Shown: positions 1-9,586, numbered from the stretch's first letter. The stretch is DNA of 64,000 bases from Chryseobacterium sediminis (GCF_008386505.1 NZ_VUNZ01000001.1:2287937-2351936); one strand, 5' to 3'. Notes: generated by a model not told the origin, from the sequence alone. Numbers and translations: made by a program.

Positions 1-1
1 T

Positions 2-787
2 GTGAATCCGGCCATTGTTTTCAACTCAGAAAACGGATTTTTAAAGCGTTGGAATTTCAATATTTCATTGAATTCCCAAAACTCATTCTATAAAAAGGAT
101 AAAGTTCTTGTGCTGAATCCTTTTGAAAAAAACAGCGATCAGATCCTTAAAAATCAAAATATACTTGCTTCCGTACAATTCAATCCTACTGACAAATCAG
201 GATGGAACGGTAATTACAGATTCATCACAAATGATAATCTTATCAATGCCAATTTCAGTAATGAAGAGCGTGAGCAAACCTCTCATTTCCTGAATATCGG
301 ATACTGGTTCAATAAAGAATTCAGAGTCGATTGGGAAAATTCCGTTCATGACATTCAAAACTCCTCACAATTGTTTGCAACAAGGGATTACCGTCTTAAT
401 AATTTTGAAACAAAGCCTAAGGCCACTTATAAATTTACAGATGCCATACAGGCTGAACTGTCCTCCGCTTTCCGTCAAAAACAAAGACTGGATGGTGAAG
501 AACTTCTCAAAGCTTTTGATGTTACAGGAACTATCCAATGGGAACGCAGAAAAACGTCGATCCGCGGAAACTTCTCATTCATCAGCAACAATTTTACCGG
601 AAACAATTTCAGTATTGTAGGAAACCAGATGCTTGACGGTCTGAAACCGGGAAAAAATCAGGTATGGAGTGTATTTATTCAGCAGGCGATCAACTCTTTT
701 ATCCAGCTGAATCTTAATTACGAAGGAAGAAACTCTGGTGACCGTACCATTCATATCGGAAGTATGCAGGTAAAGGCAAGTTTCTAA
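2..787 (+). CDS. C-terminal part of an outer-membrane beta-barrel protein (5' end outside window)
   Basis: The frame is open from the window edge to a TAA at 785-787, so only the last 261 or so residues are present and the true start lies upstream. The visible part is rich in alternating polar/aromatic strands (WNFNISLNSQNSF, WNGNYRFITN, FLNIGYWFN, TSIRGNFSFISNNF) and ends in QVKASF, a terminal aromatic as in barrels inserted by the BAM complex. No catalytic motif is visible. It resembles the end of the long surface proteins common in Flavobacteriia, but the family cannot be fixed from this piece. The gene ends at a bidirectional terminator shared with the convergent T9SS protein. Confidence 0.6.
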   Translation: MNPAIVFNSENGFLKRWNFNISLNSQNSFYKKDKVLVLNPFEKNSDQILKNQNILASVQFNPTDKSGWNGNYRFITNDNLINANFSNEEREQTSHFLNIGYWFNKEFRVDWENSVHDIQNSSQLFATRDYRLNNFETKPKATYKFTDAIQAELSSAFRQKQRLDGEELLKAFDVTGTIQWERRKTSIRGNFSFISNNFTGNNFSIVGNQMLDGLKPGKNQVWSVFIQQAINSFIQLNLNYEGRNSGDRTIHIGSMQVKASF

Positions 788-817
788 GTTGAACAGTTTC
801 TTTTTTACCATAAAAAA

Positions 818-844
818 AATCCCCAATAGTGATATCGGGGATTT
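818..844. terminator. Bidirectional terminator
   Basis: Stem AAATCCCC (about 817-824) pairs with GGGGATTT (837-844) around a 12-nt loop. An A-run precedes and T-rich sequence follows, so it can serve both convergent genes. Confidence 0.8.
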
Positions 845-864
845 GTATTGGTTATTAGTTAATT

Positions 865-2835
865 TTATTTTTTAATAATTTTAAGTGATTGTGAACCTCT
901 TTCGGTATTCACTTTTAAGATATAAATTCCTGCTGGCGCACGTCTCATATCTACAGAACCTTTTTCTGCGTTGATTGTTTCACTAAGGATTCTTTGTCCA
1001 GAAACATTATAAACTTCAACATCTTTGATTCTGCTGTCATTATTGATGTAAAGGTAATCTACAACCGGGTTAGGATAGAAATTGACGGTATTCTTTTTCA
1101 CTGCTTCATTTACGGCTAATACCGTTGCTGTAAATTCAAAACTTCCGAGATCCGGTGTTACAGCATTTCTTGTAGTACCATCAGCATCCAATGTCACTTC
1201 AACAACCGGAGTTCCTTTGTTATCAAGAGCTGCATTTCCGGTACCGGATACATGGAAATCCGTTGCTGATACAAATACCGGCAGAACATTCAAAGAATTT
1301 ACATTGCCTCCAAATCCTGTCTGGATATCAGCAAGGGTAGCTTTTGCAACTCCTCCGATATACCCAAGATTAGTTCCGGAAGAATAAAAATTATTATAAT
1401 TAATGGTAGAAAAAACCGTACTTGCTGCACCGGCATAAATAGCATATCTATCTCCTGCCTGCGTCTGGGTATTCACAAAAAGATTATTTCTCACATCAAT
1501 ACCTCCTGCACCTGTTACTCCACTTGTAATATTTAAAGCAGACGGCCTTCCGGCAACAGTCTGGCTTACATCCATCACCACTGTATTATAATAAAGCTTA
1601 TATCCTCCTCCTGCAGTAATGATCACTCCGTTTCCGTTGTCATTTACACCTCCGGTTGTTGCATATCCATAACCAGCTACACCGCTTACAATATTGTTTG
1701 CTACTAAGGTATTGGAAGTAAGATTTGTTGTCGCCAGGTAAATCCCCTGCGCACCATATCCGGATACATTGGTATTTTTGATTCCGGTGATTTTATTATT
1801 TGTGATGGTCATTCCGTTTGTTAATGTTCCTCCTGCATAAATTCCCGCAAACAGAGACCCCGTTCCACTGGAATTGAAATTGGAAATAGTATTTCCTCTT
1901 ACAATAATATTAGCTGCTGCAGAAGCACCCGTATTACCGGAAGTAACAGTGATTCCGGAAGCACCACCGGCACCGGTCCCTGTATAACCAAGATTGGTAA
2001 TGGTATTTGAAATAATTGAAGAATTTACCGTTGCTGTTGCAAACCAGATTCCTCTTTTTATTTCTGCATTGGTAGTTTCAAAATTTCCAAGAGTATTGTT
2101 ACTCACAGTGACCCCATCTGCCCCTTGTACATAAACTCCTCCAAGACGATTGGCATCTGCTCCTGAAGCACTTATATCATTACCGGTAACCAATGTATTA
2201 TTTCCATTACCAGCTGCAGTAGCTGCAAATAAATAAATGCCCATATAAGCTTTCTTCACAGCATTATTCTGAATGGTAACATTATTAAAGAAACCTCCTG
2301 TAGGAGTTGTAGCTCCGTCATACATTACCAAAGCTGAGGAATTATTCATTCCGTTGATAATATTAAGGTTCTTAACCATAATATTAGTATTGGCTGCTGC
2401 TGCAGAAGCCGCAATAAATGTAAGGACCTGCGGTGCTGTGACAGAAGTATTGGTAAGGGTAAGATCTCTTGTAGTTCCTGAAGCAGCATTACTTCCATCT
2501 AAAGTAATATTACTGCCCTGTATTCTCACTAAAGGCGCACTGGCAACATCTCCCGAAATAGTAGCCGTAACTCCCACTGCCGGTTTAATTGCAACGGATG
2601 TGTAGCTCGTTGCTCCACCACTGGCATTCAGGCTGGCGGTTGCCGTTTCGGTTGTACTAGCTGTGATACTTATTGCAATTGCTCCCTGATGTGTTCCCGC
2701 ATTAATAGCGTCAAATGCTCCCTTTAACGTAGTATAGGTTCCTGTAGCTGTACCTGCCGTAGCAGACACATTCACTTGTGAATAAAAATTTGATGCAGCA
2801 AAGCCTGCCATCAAGCAAAATAGAATTTTTCTCAT
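865..2835 (-). CDS. Secreted beta-helix protein with T9SS type A sorting domain
   Basis: A 656-residue protein. Residues 1-20 form a Sec signal peptide ending in NFYSQ. The middle (about 110-480) is a series of short repeats rich in N, G, T and S (NNTLVTGNDISASG, GVTVSNNTLGNF, NIIVRGNTISNF), typical of right-handed parallel beta-helix/pectate-lyase-like folds. The last 70 residues (FYPNPVVDYLYINN ... IYILKV ... SLKIIKK) match the Por secretion-system C-terminal sorting domain, so the protein should cross the outer membrane through T9SS and end up on the surface or released. No catalytic residues for a polysaccharide lyase are obvious; an adhesin or matrix role is equally possible. Codon use and composition (many A, G, T residues) fit a surface protein. 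Confidence 0.85.
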   Translation of the reverse strand: MRKILFCLMAGFAASNFYSQVNVSATAGTATGTYTTLKGAFDAINAGTHQGAIAISITASTTETATASLNASGGATSYTSVAIKPAVGVTATISGDVASAPLVRIQGSNITLDGSNAASGTTRDLTLTNTSVTAPQVLTFIAASAAAANTNIMVKNLNIINGMNNSSALVMYDGATTPTGGFFNNVTIQNNAVKKAYMGIYLFAATAAGNGNNTLVTGNDISASGADANRLGGVYVQGADGVTVSNNTLGNFETTNAEIKRGIWFATATVNSSIISNTITNLGYTGTGAGGASGITVTSGNTGASAAANIIVRGNTISNFNSSGTGSLFAGIYAGGTLTNGMTITNNKITGIKNTNVSGYGAQGIYLATTNLTSNTLVANNIVSGVAGYGYATTGGVNDNGNGVIITAGGGYKLYYNTVVMDVSQTVAGRPSALNITSGVTGAGGIDVRNNLFVNTQTQAGDRYAIYAGAASTVFSTINYNNFYSSGTNLGYIGGVAKATLADIQTGFGGNVNSLNVLPVFVSATDFHVSGTGNAALDNKGTPVVEVTLDADGTTRNAVTPDLGSFEFTATVLAVNEAVKKNTVNFYPNPVVDYLYINNDSRIKDVEVYNVSGQRILSETINAEKGSVDMRRAPAGIYILKVNTERGSQSLKIIKK

Positions 2836-3023
2836 ATTATTAATTTTTTTGTTAGTATTAAATATAAAAAATATTTCTCAATATAATATCAAAAACATTG
2901 AAAATCAAATATGTAAATACAATAAAAATTAAACAAAATATCATAAAATCCCATAAATAGGCGATAATATATAAAACACAAAATATATCACAACCAGTAA
3001 AATATTGTTTTTTCAGAATTTCG

Positions 3024-3031
3024 TAAATTTG
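3024..3031 (+). promoter_or_regulatory. -7 box of the dusB promoter, 5 nt before the ATG
   Basis: TAAATTTG matches the Bacteroidota -7 consensus TAnnTTTG. A TTG lies 16 bp upstream (3005-3007), slightly short of the usual spacing. The dusB ATG begins at 3036, so transcription would start at or next to the start codon. Confidence 0.6.
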
Positions 3032-3035
3032 CACC

Positions 3036-4031
3036 ATGATAAAAATAGGCAACATAGAACTGCCGGAATTTCCACTTTTGCTGGCTCCGATGGAAGACGT
3101 AAGTGATCCTCCGTTCAGACGTTTGTGTAAAATGCATGGTGCAGACTTAATGTATTCAGAATTTATTTCTTCTGAAGGGTTGATTCGTGACGCTATCAAA
3201 AGCCGTAAAAAGCTTGATATCTTCGATTATGAAAGACCAGTGGGTATACAGATCTTTGGTGGAGACGAAGAAGCAATGGCTATGTCTGCAAGAATTGTGG
3301 AAACAGTAAATCCGGATCTGGTAGATATCAATTTTGGATGTCCTGTAAAAAAAGTTGTCTGTAAGGGAGCCGGAGCAGGTGTTTTGAAAGATATTGACCT
3401 GATGGTTCGCCTTACAAAAGCTGTTGTAAGTTCAACTCATCTGCCTGTAACAGTAAAAACCCGTTTAGGGTGGGACAGCCACACTATCAATATTGATGAA
3501 GTAGCAGAACGCCTACAGGAAACAGGAATTAAAGCGCTTACGATACATGCCAGAACGCGCGCCCAAATGTACAAGGGTGAAGCAGACTGGGAACATATTT
3601 CCAGAATCAAACAAAATCCTAATATTGAAATTCCAATCTTTGGAAACGGAGATATTGATTCCGCTGAAAAAGCATTGGCCTATAAACAAAAGTATGCATG
3701 TGACGGTATTATGATCGGGCGTGCTGCTATTGGTTATCCATGGATATTTAACGAAATTAAGCATTTCTTTAAAACAGGAGAGCATTTGCCTGCCCCTACA
3801 ATATCAGACCGGTTATTGGCAGTTCGCCAGCATGCGGAATGGAGCGTTGAATGGAAAGGAGAAAGATTAGGTTTAGTGGAAATGAGACAGCATTACAGTA
3901 ATTATTTCAGAGGAATTCCTCACTTCAAGGACTTCAGAAAAAAATTCCTGGAAGTTTTCACATTGGAAGAAATGAACAGCTTAATTCAGGAAACCCAACA
4001 ATTCTACGAAGAATATCAGGCACAGGTATAA
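3036..4031 (+). CDS. dusB: tRNA-dihydrouridine synthase
   Basis: A 331-residue flavoprotein that reduces uridine to dihydrouridine in the D-loop of tRNA, using FMN and NADPH. The FMN-binding start LLLAPMEDVSDPPFR is at residues 14-28. The catalytic cysteine is C102 in NFGCPVKKV. KTRLGWD, IHARTRAQMYKG and FGNGDI follow in TIM-barrel order, and GIMIGRAAIGYPWIF closes the barrel. Length and motif order fit the DusB/NifR3 subgroup. It stands alone, transcribed from its own promoter, and ends in a clear terminator. The start is the ATG directly after the -7 box. Confidence 0.95.
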   Translation: MIKIGNIELPEFPLLLAPMEDVSDPPFRRLCKMHGADLMYSEFISSEGLIRDAIKSRKKLDIFDYERPVGIQIFGGDEEAMAMSARIVETVNPDLVDINFGCPVKKVVCKGAGAGVLKDIDLMVRLTKAVVSSTHLPVTVKTRLGWDSHTINIDEVAERLQETGIKALTIHARTRAQMYKGEADWEHISRIKQNPNIEIPIFGNGDIDSAEKALAYKQKYACDGIMIGRAAIGYPWIFNEIKHFFKTGEHLPAPTISDRLLAVRQHAEWSVEWKGERLGLVEMRQHYSNYFRGIPHFKDFRKKFLEVFTLEEMNSLIQETQQFYEEYQAQV

Positions 4032-4036
4032 ATAAA

Positions 4037-4061
4037 AAACCATCAGTTTTGCTGATGGTTT
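4037..4061. terminator. Bidirectional terminator between dusB and deoC
   Basis: AAACCATCAG and CTGATGGTTT form a 10-bp stem with a TTTTG loop, followed by a T-run on the plus strand and an A-run before it. Confidence 0.85.
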
Positions 4062-4081
4062 TTTTTATTTTGAACCTTAGA

Positions 4082-4825
4082 TTAATATCCTTCTGATGGG
4101 GATTCATTTTTTATAAGCGCTAAAGCTGAAGAGGTACCTATTCTTTTCACACCCATATTGATCATTTTCTCAGCATCTTCAGGGGTTCTTACACCACCTG
4201 CTGCTTTTACAGGAAGTTTTCCTGCATTGTTGAGCATAATTGTTATTCCTTCAAAGGTTGCCCCGTTAGGTTTTCCCTCAGGGGTTTTATAGAATCCTGT
4301 TGAAGACTTAACAAAAATTTTGGGCCAATCATTTTCAGAGAAGTTCTCTTCTGCCCAGGTAGAAATGCTTTTGGTAAGATCTGCAATTTGTTCATCTGTC
4401 AAAGCAGCAATTTCAATAATCCATTTTGCTATTTTATGATGCTCAAGAGACAATCTTGTACATTGTACAAATTCATTTTTTACCAGTTCTGTATTTCCTT
4501 GTAGATACGCTGTATAATTAATAACGAAATCCAATTCATCAGCACCATCTTCTATTGCTTTTGAGGCTTCGGCAAGCTTCTCATCAACAGAATATGTTCC
4601 TTCATGAAAACCTATCACAGTTCCTACTGCAACATTTGAATTTCTTTCCTGAATATATTTCCTAATCTCAGCTACATAATCCGGGCGAATCATTACTGCA
4701 AAAATGCCATTCTCAATAGCTTCCTGTGCAAGTTCTTTATCTTTTTGAAGGGTTTCTTCATGGGAAATACCTGATTGTTCTGGTGTTTTCAGGTAGGTTG
4801 AATCCAAATATTGGGCTATGTTCAT
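4082..4825 (-). CDS. deoC: Deoxyribose-phosphate aldolase
   Basis: A 247-residue class I aldolase that splits 2-deoxyribose 5-phosphate into acetaldehyde and glyceraldehyde 3-phosphate during deoxynucleoside catabolism. The Schiff-base lysine is K173 in FVKSSTGF, the proton-relay lysine K207 in VKAAGGVRT, and the catalytic aspartate D99 in DELDFVIN, all matching the E. coli enzyme order. The gene starts 4 bp after the stop of the Lrp/AsnC regulator gene upstream, so the two are almost certainly one transcript, perhaps with the regulator controlling nucleoside use. Confidence 0.95.
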   Translation of the reverse strand: MNIAQYLDSTYLKTPEQSGISHEETLQKDKELAQEAIENGIFAVMIRPDYVAEIRKYIQERNSNVAVGTVIGFHEGTYSVDEKLAEASKAIEDGADELDFVINYTAYLQGNTELVKNEFVQCTRLSLEHHKIAKWIIEIAALTDEQIADLTKSISTWAEENFSENDWPKIFVKSSTGFYKTPEGKPNGATFEGITIMLNNAGKLPVKAAGGVRTPEDAEKMINMGVKRIGTSSALALIKNESPSEGY

Positions 4826-4829
4826 ATCG

Positions 4830-5300
4830 TTATACTTTCAATTGTCTGTAAATACCTTGTTCCAGAGATATAAAAGTCTCTGTTCTTGTTACTCCTTTCA
4901 GCTTCTGAAGCTTGTTAAGAATCTGCATTAAGTGATCATTATCTTTACAAAGAACTTTCAGGAATATGGTATAATTCCCTGTTGTATAATGGGCTTCCAC
5001 TACTTCGTTAATATCATGCAAAGATTTTACCACTTCTGGATAATGGCTTGGTTGATCCAGAAACACACCAATGTAGGAAATCACTTTATATCCTATTTTT
5101 TTAGGATTAAGAAATGATATTGAATTTTCAATAACTCCTGCATGTTCGAGTTTTTTGATTCTTTGATGCACTGCAGTTGTGGAAATTCCAACATTTTTTG
5201 AAATGTGGGCCAAAGAAGTTTTAGCATTATCCATCAACATGTAGATGATTTCTTTGTCAATAGAATCTAAATGATAGCTTGTGTTGCTCGAATTTTTCAT
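4830..5300 (-). CDS. Lrp/AsnC family transcriptional regulator
   Basis: A 156-residue protein. Residues about 10-60 form the winged helix-turn-helix (IDKEIIYMLMDNAKTSLAHI, VGISTTAVHQRIKKL). Residues about 70-150 form the RAM effector-binding domain (YKVISYIGVFLD, VVEAHYTTGNYTIFLKVLCKD). Lrp/AsnC proteins bind amino acids or related small molecules and form octamers; the ligand cannot be told from sequence. It is followed after 4 bp by deoC and preceded by an EEP nuclease gene 27 bp away on the same strand, so the three may form one unit. Confidence 0.9.
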   Translation of the reverse strand: MKNSSNTSYHLDSIDKEIIYMLMDNAKTSLAHISKNVGISTTAVHQRIKKLEHAGVIENSISFLNPKKIGYKVISYIGVFLDQPSHYPEVVKSLHDINEVVEAHYTTGNYTIFLKVLCKDNDHLMQILNKLQKLKGVTRTETFISLEQGIYRQLKV

Positions 5301-5327
5301 TTTCTACTTTTTTATTATTTATGTTTT

Positions 5328-6263
5328 TTACTGTAAACTTTTAAATTTTACAAAAACCGGAAAGTGATCACTATATCCTCCTAAATACCTTGTACCAGCA
5401 TAAGTTCGGAAAGGCCGTCCTTCAAAATTCCTGGTTCTGCTGCGGATTTTTTCAGAATTGAATATATGGGCATCCTGAAAAGCCAGCGTCTTATTATCAA
5501 GCAAAGATCTTGACATAATGATCTGATCATACAGCAATCCAGATTTATAATGAAAAGTAGAATAATTTCTTGTAGAAAACAATTGCTGAAAAGGGTTCAC
5601 TAAAACCTTCTCATGGTCATTGTTATAGAGAATCTGTACTAAATTTTCATCATCCGGGTTTTCGTTAAAATCACCACACAGTATGACATGCTCTTTTTCA
5701 GCATCTACGATTTTCATAATCCGTTCCCGGACTTCATTCAATATAAAGGCTCTTTTAGGTTTATTAATATCTTTTTCTCGCTTAGAGGGAAGATGGGCGA
5801 TAAAGACATTAATAATTTCCCCTTTATATCTAATTTTTGAAAAAAGTACGTCCCTGGTTGTGTCGTAATTTCCTGTGTTTTTATTTACTATTTCAAAAAA
5901 GAAAGTAATGGTTTCTGAATCTATCACCTCTACTTTATTTTTGTCATACAACATGGCTACATCCACTTTTCTTTCGTCCATAGAATTGTAATGTACAATT
6001 CCATATTGCGAATCAAAGGGTTCCATCTCCACAAGATCTTCCAGTACTTTCCTTCCGGAAACTTCAGACAATCCTATCACAAATGGCATTACACCATTAT
6101 CCTCCTTCATTAACTGAAATACATGGGAGATTTTGAAAAGCTTATTATTATATCTTTTTTCATCCCAATTCCTTAATCCTGACCGCGTAGGATCTAATTT
6201 GTGGACAGGTTTCGGATCGGGTAAAAATAAATTTTCAACATTATAAAAAGAGAACAATTCCAT
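5328..6263 (-). CDS. Endonuclease/exonuclease/phosphatase family protein
   Basis: A 311-residue protein of the EEP metal-dependent phosphodiesterase superfamily, the fold of exonuclease III, DNase I and sphingomyelinase. The key residues are present in order: N of YNVENLF (residue about 10), metal-binding E in GLSEVSG, H in IAHLPSK, D and N in CGDFNENP, and the terminal YSDHFPVFVKF with the catalytic D-H pair. There is no signal peptide, so it acts in the cytoplasm. The substrate could be DNA, RNA or a phosphate ester. It is the first gene of a probable unit with the Lrp regulator and deoC. Confidence 0.85.
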   Translation of the reverse strand: MELFSFYNVENLFLPDPKPVHKLDPTRSGLRNWDEKRYNNKLFKISHVFQLMKEDNGVMPFVIGLSEVSGRKVLEDLVEMEPFDSQYGIVHYNSMDERKVDVAMLYDKNKVEVIDSETITFFFEIVNKNTGNYDTTRDVLFSKIRYKGEIINVFIAHLPSKREKDINKPKRAFILNEVRERIMKIVDAEKEHVILCGDFNENPDDENLVQILYNNDHEKVLVNPFQQLFSTRNYSTFHYKSGLLYDQIIMSRSLLDNKTLAFQDAHIFNSEKIRSRTRNFEGRPFRTYAGTRYLGGYSDHFPVFVKFKSLQ

Positions 6264-6642
6264 CTACACTAATTTCTATACTTTTAATTTATTATGTTCT
6301 TTTTTCTTAAGATGTAAATTTATTATTATTTTTCAAATTCCTTTGATTCAACTCAAGAAAACCGAATCAATATCCTATAAAAAACGATTCAAATATAATA
6401 AAAAATATCAACGAAATCAGCTATAGTAAATTAATTTTTCAATTATCCGAGGATTTTAACACATTAATCAAAATTGAGACAATACATAAAAATCAGAATA
6501 ATAGAAATAAATTTTTAATTTAAAATTAGAAATATTAATATTTTTCGCACTTATTCAATTTACAACAAATATTATTCCATTTGCCTTCATAACAAATGGA
6601 ATTCAAAGAAGTAAAAATTAAACAAGTTTCAATAATATTTGG
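6264..6642. other. Non-coding AT-rich intergenic stretch with one perfect hairpin
   Basis: About 380 bp between the EEP gene start and the trmD stop. The only distinct structure is ATTCCATTTG (6574-6583) with its exact reverse complement at 6593-6602, a 10-bp stem with a 9-nt loop. It lies about 40 nt past the trmD stop and lacks a strong T-run, so it may be a weak terminator or an mRNA 3' end. The rest shows no ORF of note. Confidence 0.5.
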
Positions 6643-7314
6643 CTACAATAAATCGGGGCGTTTTTCTCTGGTGATTCTTACTGCTTCATCATGGCGCCAT
6701 TCTTCAATTTTTCCTGAGTTTCCACTTAGTAAAATTTTAGGTACATCTAATCCTTTATAACTTTCAGGTCTTGTATAAATTGGCGGCGAAAGAAGATCAT
6801 CCTGAAAACTATCCGTTAAGGCACTCTGTTCATCATTCAAAACTCCCGGAAGCAATCTTATGACTGAGTCTGCAAGAACGCAGGCTGCCAGTTCTCCTCC
6901 TGTAAGCACATAATCTCCTATTGAAATTTCTTTTGTGATATGAAGATCCCTTACTCTTTGGTCTATTCCTTTATAGTGACCGCAAAGAAAGATCAGATTT
7001 TCTTTTATGGAAAGTGAATTGGCAATTTTCTGATTTAAAGTAACGCCATCCGGTGTCAGATAGATTACTTCATCATAGTTTCTCTGCGACTTAAGTTCTG
7101 ATATACATTTATCCAGCGGCTCAATCATCATCACCATTCCTGCTCCGCCTCCGTAAGGCTCGTCATCAATCTGTCTGTGCTTATTAATCGCCCAGTCTCT
7201 CAGTTGATGAAAATGTACTTCTGCCAGCCCTTTATCCATCGCTCTTTTCAAAATAGAAGTTTTGAACGGACTTTCCATCAATTCCGGAAGTACGCTTATT
7301 ATGTCAATTCTCAT
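6643..7314 (-). CDS. trmD: tRNA (guanine(37)-N1)-methyltransferase
   Basis: A 223-residue SPOUT methyltransferase that makes m1G37 next to the anticodon and prevents frameshifting. It carries [15 protein letters not shown] near residue 60, [27 protein letters not shown], and the trefoil-knot SAM-binding loop [15 protein letters not shown] with the catalytic aspartate in D-S-V-I-R-L-L-P-G. Length is typical for the family. Its ATG overlaps the stop of the NADH dehydrogenase gene by 4 bp (ATGA), so it is translationally coupled to it rather than sitting in the rpsP-rimM-rplS cluster known from proteobacteria. Confidence 0.96.
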   Translation of the reverse strand: MRIDIISVLPELMESPFKTSILKRAMDKGLAEVHFHQLRDWAINKHRQIDDEPYGGGAGMVMMIEPLDKCISELKSQRNYDEVIYLTPDGVTLNQKIANSLSIKENLIFLCGHYKGIDQRVRDLHITKEISIGDYVLTGGELAACVLADSVIRLLPGVLNDEQSALTDSFQDDLLSPPIYTRPESYKGLDVPKILLSGNSGKIEEWRHDEAVRITREKRPDLL

Positions 7315-8573
7315 TGTAATGTTCCGTTTTTCTTAGTAGGTATAATAATTAATCTTAAAGAAGAATCTTTGTTGATATAGCTCCACATCCAGTTGAAGAA
7401 TATGGCCAGCTTATTTCTAACGCTCAAAATTAGCATTAAATGGAGAAACATCCAGAAATACCACGCCAGAAATCCCTGGAATTTTATAAATGGTAGATCA
7501 ACAACAGCTCTGTGCTTCCCTATGGTTGCCAATGAACCTTTATCATCATACTCATATTCCACCCAATCGTTCTGACTTTTCTTTAAAAGATTTTTACCTA
7601 AATTTTTTGCCTGATTAATGGCTACGTTGGCTACCTGCGGGTGCCCCTGTGGATATTTTGGAGTTTCCATATAAGCAATATCCCCGATGGCATAAATATT
7701 ATCGTAACCCTGTATTTTATTATATCGATCTACGATATATCTGTTTCTTACTAATTTGTCTTCCGGAAAGCCTCCTACCACATTTCCGGTAACTCCGGCT
7801 GCCCAGATTACATTATTGGAAGGTATTTCTTTTCCGCTTTTAAGGTGTACTTTATCTCCGTCATAGTCTGTTACTACTTCTCCACTCATAAAAGTTACTC
7901 CAAGATCTTTGAGGTATTTTTCAGATTTTTCCTGTGCTTCACTGCTCATTACTGCAAGTGGCTTTTCTGTAGAACTTACCAGAATAATCTTCAGATGGTC
8001 AAAGTTCATGTAGGGATAGTCTCTTGGAAGAATGTCTTTTTTCATTTCGGCAAAAGCACCTGCCAGTTCTACTCCGGTAGGTCCGCTCCCTACGATAACG
8101 ATATTCCAGTTTCCGTCATCGCTTCGGCTTTTTTCAATAATCAGTTTTTCAAAGGTCATCAGCACATGATTTCTTATGCTGATGGCTTCCTGAGTATTTT
8201 TCATTCCGAAAGCTTTTCCTTCTAAATCTTTATTCCCGAAAAAATTAGTTTTACAGCCCGTTGCAATGATAAGTTTATCATAAGTAAATTCTGCTTCATC
8301 GGTAATTACTTTATTGCTGGCATAGTCTATTTCTTTTACCTCTGTCATACGGAACTGTGTGTTTCTGGACTGCTGGAAAATCTTTCTGAAAGGGAAAGAG
8401 ATATTGGATGGTTCTATCCTGCCTGAGGCTACCTGATAAAAAAGCGGCTGAAACATATGATGATTCACCCGATCCAGAACAATAACCTTTTTGTTCTTGT
8501 TATTCAATGTTTTTGCAAGCTGCAGCCCCGCAAATCCTCCTCCTATAATGATGATTTTTTCGCGTGTTTCCAT
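7311..8573 (-). CDS. ndh: Type II NADH:quinone oxidoreductase (NAD(P)/FAD-dependent)
   Basis: A 420-residue single-subunit NADH dehydrogenase that passes electrons to menaquinone without pumping protons. It has an N-terminal FAD dinucleotide fold ([14 protein letters not shown]), a second fold for NADH ([16 protein letters not shown], about residue 165), and the FAD-contact motif YAIGDIA. The C-terminal hydrophobic segment [16 protein letters not shown] attaches it to the membrane. The start chosen is the ATG at 8573; a TTG 9 bp upstream belongs to the -7 promoter box. With MenE and CcoNOP in this window it gives a full NADH-to-oxygen route. trmD follows with a 4-bp overlap. Confidence 0.92.
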   Translation of the reverse strand: METREKIIIIGGGFAGLQLAKTLNNKNKKVIVLDRVNHHMFQPLFYQVASGRIEPSNISFPFRKIFQQSRNTQFRMTEVKEIDYASNKVITDEAEFTYDKLIIATGCKTNFFGNKDLEGKAFGMKNTQEAISIRNHVLMTFEKLIIEKSRSDDGNWNIVIVGSGPTGVELAGAFAEMKKDILPRDYPYMNFDHLKIILVSSTEKPLAVMSSEAQEKSEKYLKDLGVTFMSGEVVTDYDGDKVHLKSGKEIPSNNVIWAAGVTGNVVGGFPEDKLVRNRYIVDRYNKIQGYDNIYAIGDIAYMETPKYPQGHPQVANVAINQAKNLGKNLLKKSQNDWVEYEYDDKGSLATIGKHRAVVDLPFIKFQGFLAWYFWMFLHLMLILSVRNKLAIFFNWMWSYINKDSSLRLIIIPTKKNGTLQ

Positions 8574-8579
8574 AATACA

Positions 8580-8630
8580 CAAATTTACTGATTTTATTTT
8601 AGCATTTAGCAGTGAAAAAAGTTAGTTTTG
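8580..8630. promoter_or_regulatory. Divergent promoters of ndh and the GH25 lysozyme
   Basis: On the minus strand TAAATTTG (8580-8587) lies 6 nt before the ndh ATG. On the plus strand TAGTTTTG (8623-8630) lies 9 nt before the lysozyme ATG at 8640. Both fit TAnnTTTG. Each box includes a TTG that could be mistaken for a start codon. Confidence 0.65.
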
Positions 8631-8639
8631 CAAAACTTT

Positions 8640-9503
8640 ATGACACCAAAAAAGTACACCAAAAAAACTGCCAAACAGATCCATAAAACAAGACGGAAGA
8701 ACTATTTTTTCCGCAGAAAGGTAATATTGGCTATTTTAATTGTAGCTCTTATCGGAACCGGCTTTTATTTAAAGCAATCCATCAGCTATTATTATGCACT
8801 GTACTTTAACAAATTTACTCACAAGAAACTCCACAACAGCGAAAGGGAAGCCGCAAGAATTCAGAGAATTTTAACAAACAACCTTGATAAGACCTATGGT
8901 TTTGATGTTTCCCATTATCAGAACAGGGAAGATATCAAATGGGACAGCCTCAGCATTGGTAATAAAACTATTCCGCTGGAGTTCGTCGTTATGCGCGCTA
9001 CAATGGGAAACCGAAGTGCCGACAAGCATTTTGAGGATTTCTGGGAAATGGCTAAAAAACATAATCTTATCCGTGGGGCATACCATTTTTACAGAGCTGA
9101 TGAAGACCCTGTCATTCAGGCCAATAATTTTTTAGCAAATGTAAAGCTTGAGAGTGGAGATCTTCCTCCGATTCTCGATATTGAAAAAATACCAAAGCGT
9201 AAAACGAATAAAAAACTGATTGAAGATCTGAAAGTCTGGTGCAGAATTGTAGAGGAAGCATATGGCGAAAAACCTATCATTTACACTTATTATCATTATT
9301 ATAAAGATTTTCTGAAAGGTGAATTTGAAGGTTATCCTTTATGGCTGGCCAATTACAATGATGTACCTTCTCCTTCCCCTGATGATCAGTGGGATTTCTG
9401 GCAGTTTACGGAAAACGGAATTGTTCACGGCATCAATGCCAAAGTTGATCTTGATGTTTACAACGGTAATTCCTGGTCGTTAAAAAGACTGACTCTGGAT
9501 TAA
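8640..9503 (+). CDS. Membrane-anchored GH25 muramidase (lysozyme)
   Basis: A 287-residue protein. A basic N-terminus (about 1-25) precedes one membrane segment (VILAILIVALIGTGFYL), then a GH25 catalytic domain from about residue 75 to the end. Visible signatures are YGFDVSHYQ with the conserved aspartate, FVVMRATMG, RGAYHFYRADEDP, the catalytic pair in PILDIEKI, LWLANYN and WDFWQFTENG. GH25 enzymes cut the bond between N-acetylmuramic acid and N-acetylglucosamine of peptidoglycan; the anchor suggests a periplasmic cell-wall remodelling enzyme. The ATG at 8640 is preferred over a TTG at 8628 that falls inside the -7 promoter box. Confidence 0.88.
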   Translation: MTPKKYTKKTAKQIHKTRRKNYFFRRKVILAILIVALIGTGFYLKQSISYYYALYFNKFTHKKLHNSEREAARIQRILTNNLDKTYGFDVSHYQNREDIKWDSLSIGNKTIPLEFVVMRATMGNRSADKHFEDFWEMAKKHNLIRGAYHFYRADEDPVIQANNFLANVKLESGDLPPILDIEKIPKRKTNKKLIEDLKVWCRIVEEAYGEKPIIYTYYHYYKDFLKGEFEGYPLWLANYNDVPSPSPDDQWDFWQFTENGIVHGINAKVDLDVYNGNSWSLKRLTLD

Positions 9504-9511
9504 TAAGAATG

Positions 9512-9578
9512 GAAGATAGAAGCAAAAAGATGGAAGTATACATTCCGGCTGATATAACTTCTTGCCTCCATCTTTCCG
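9512..9578. terminator. Imperfect inverted repeat between convergent genes
   Basis: A purine-rich arm at 9512-9530 (GGAAGAT...GCAAAAAG) pairs imperfectly with 9559-9578 (ACTTCTTGCCTCCATCTTTCC). It lies between the lysozyme and hydrolase stops and probably ends both transcripts. Similar purine-rich palindromes are a common intergenic type in Chryseobacterium. Confidence 0.5.
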
Positions 9579-9586
9579 CCTTTAAC

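Noticed and set aside
2858..3199. Minus-strand open frame across the dusB promoter and start
   Set aside because: It is antisense to dusB and has no recognisable domain.
8628..8639. TTG start for the GH25 lysozyme
   Set aside because: It is part of the -7 box TAGTTTTG; the ATG at 8640 is the sensible start.
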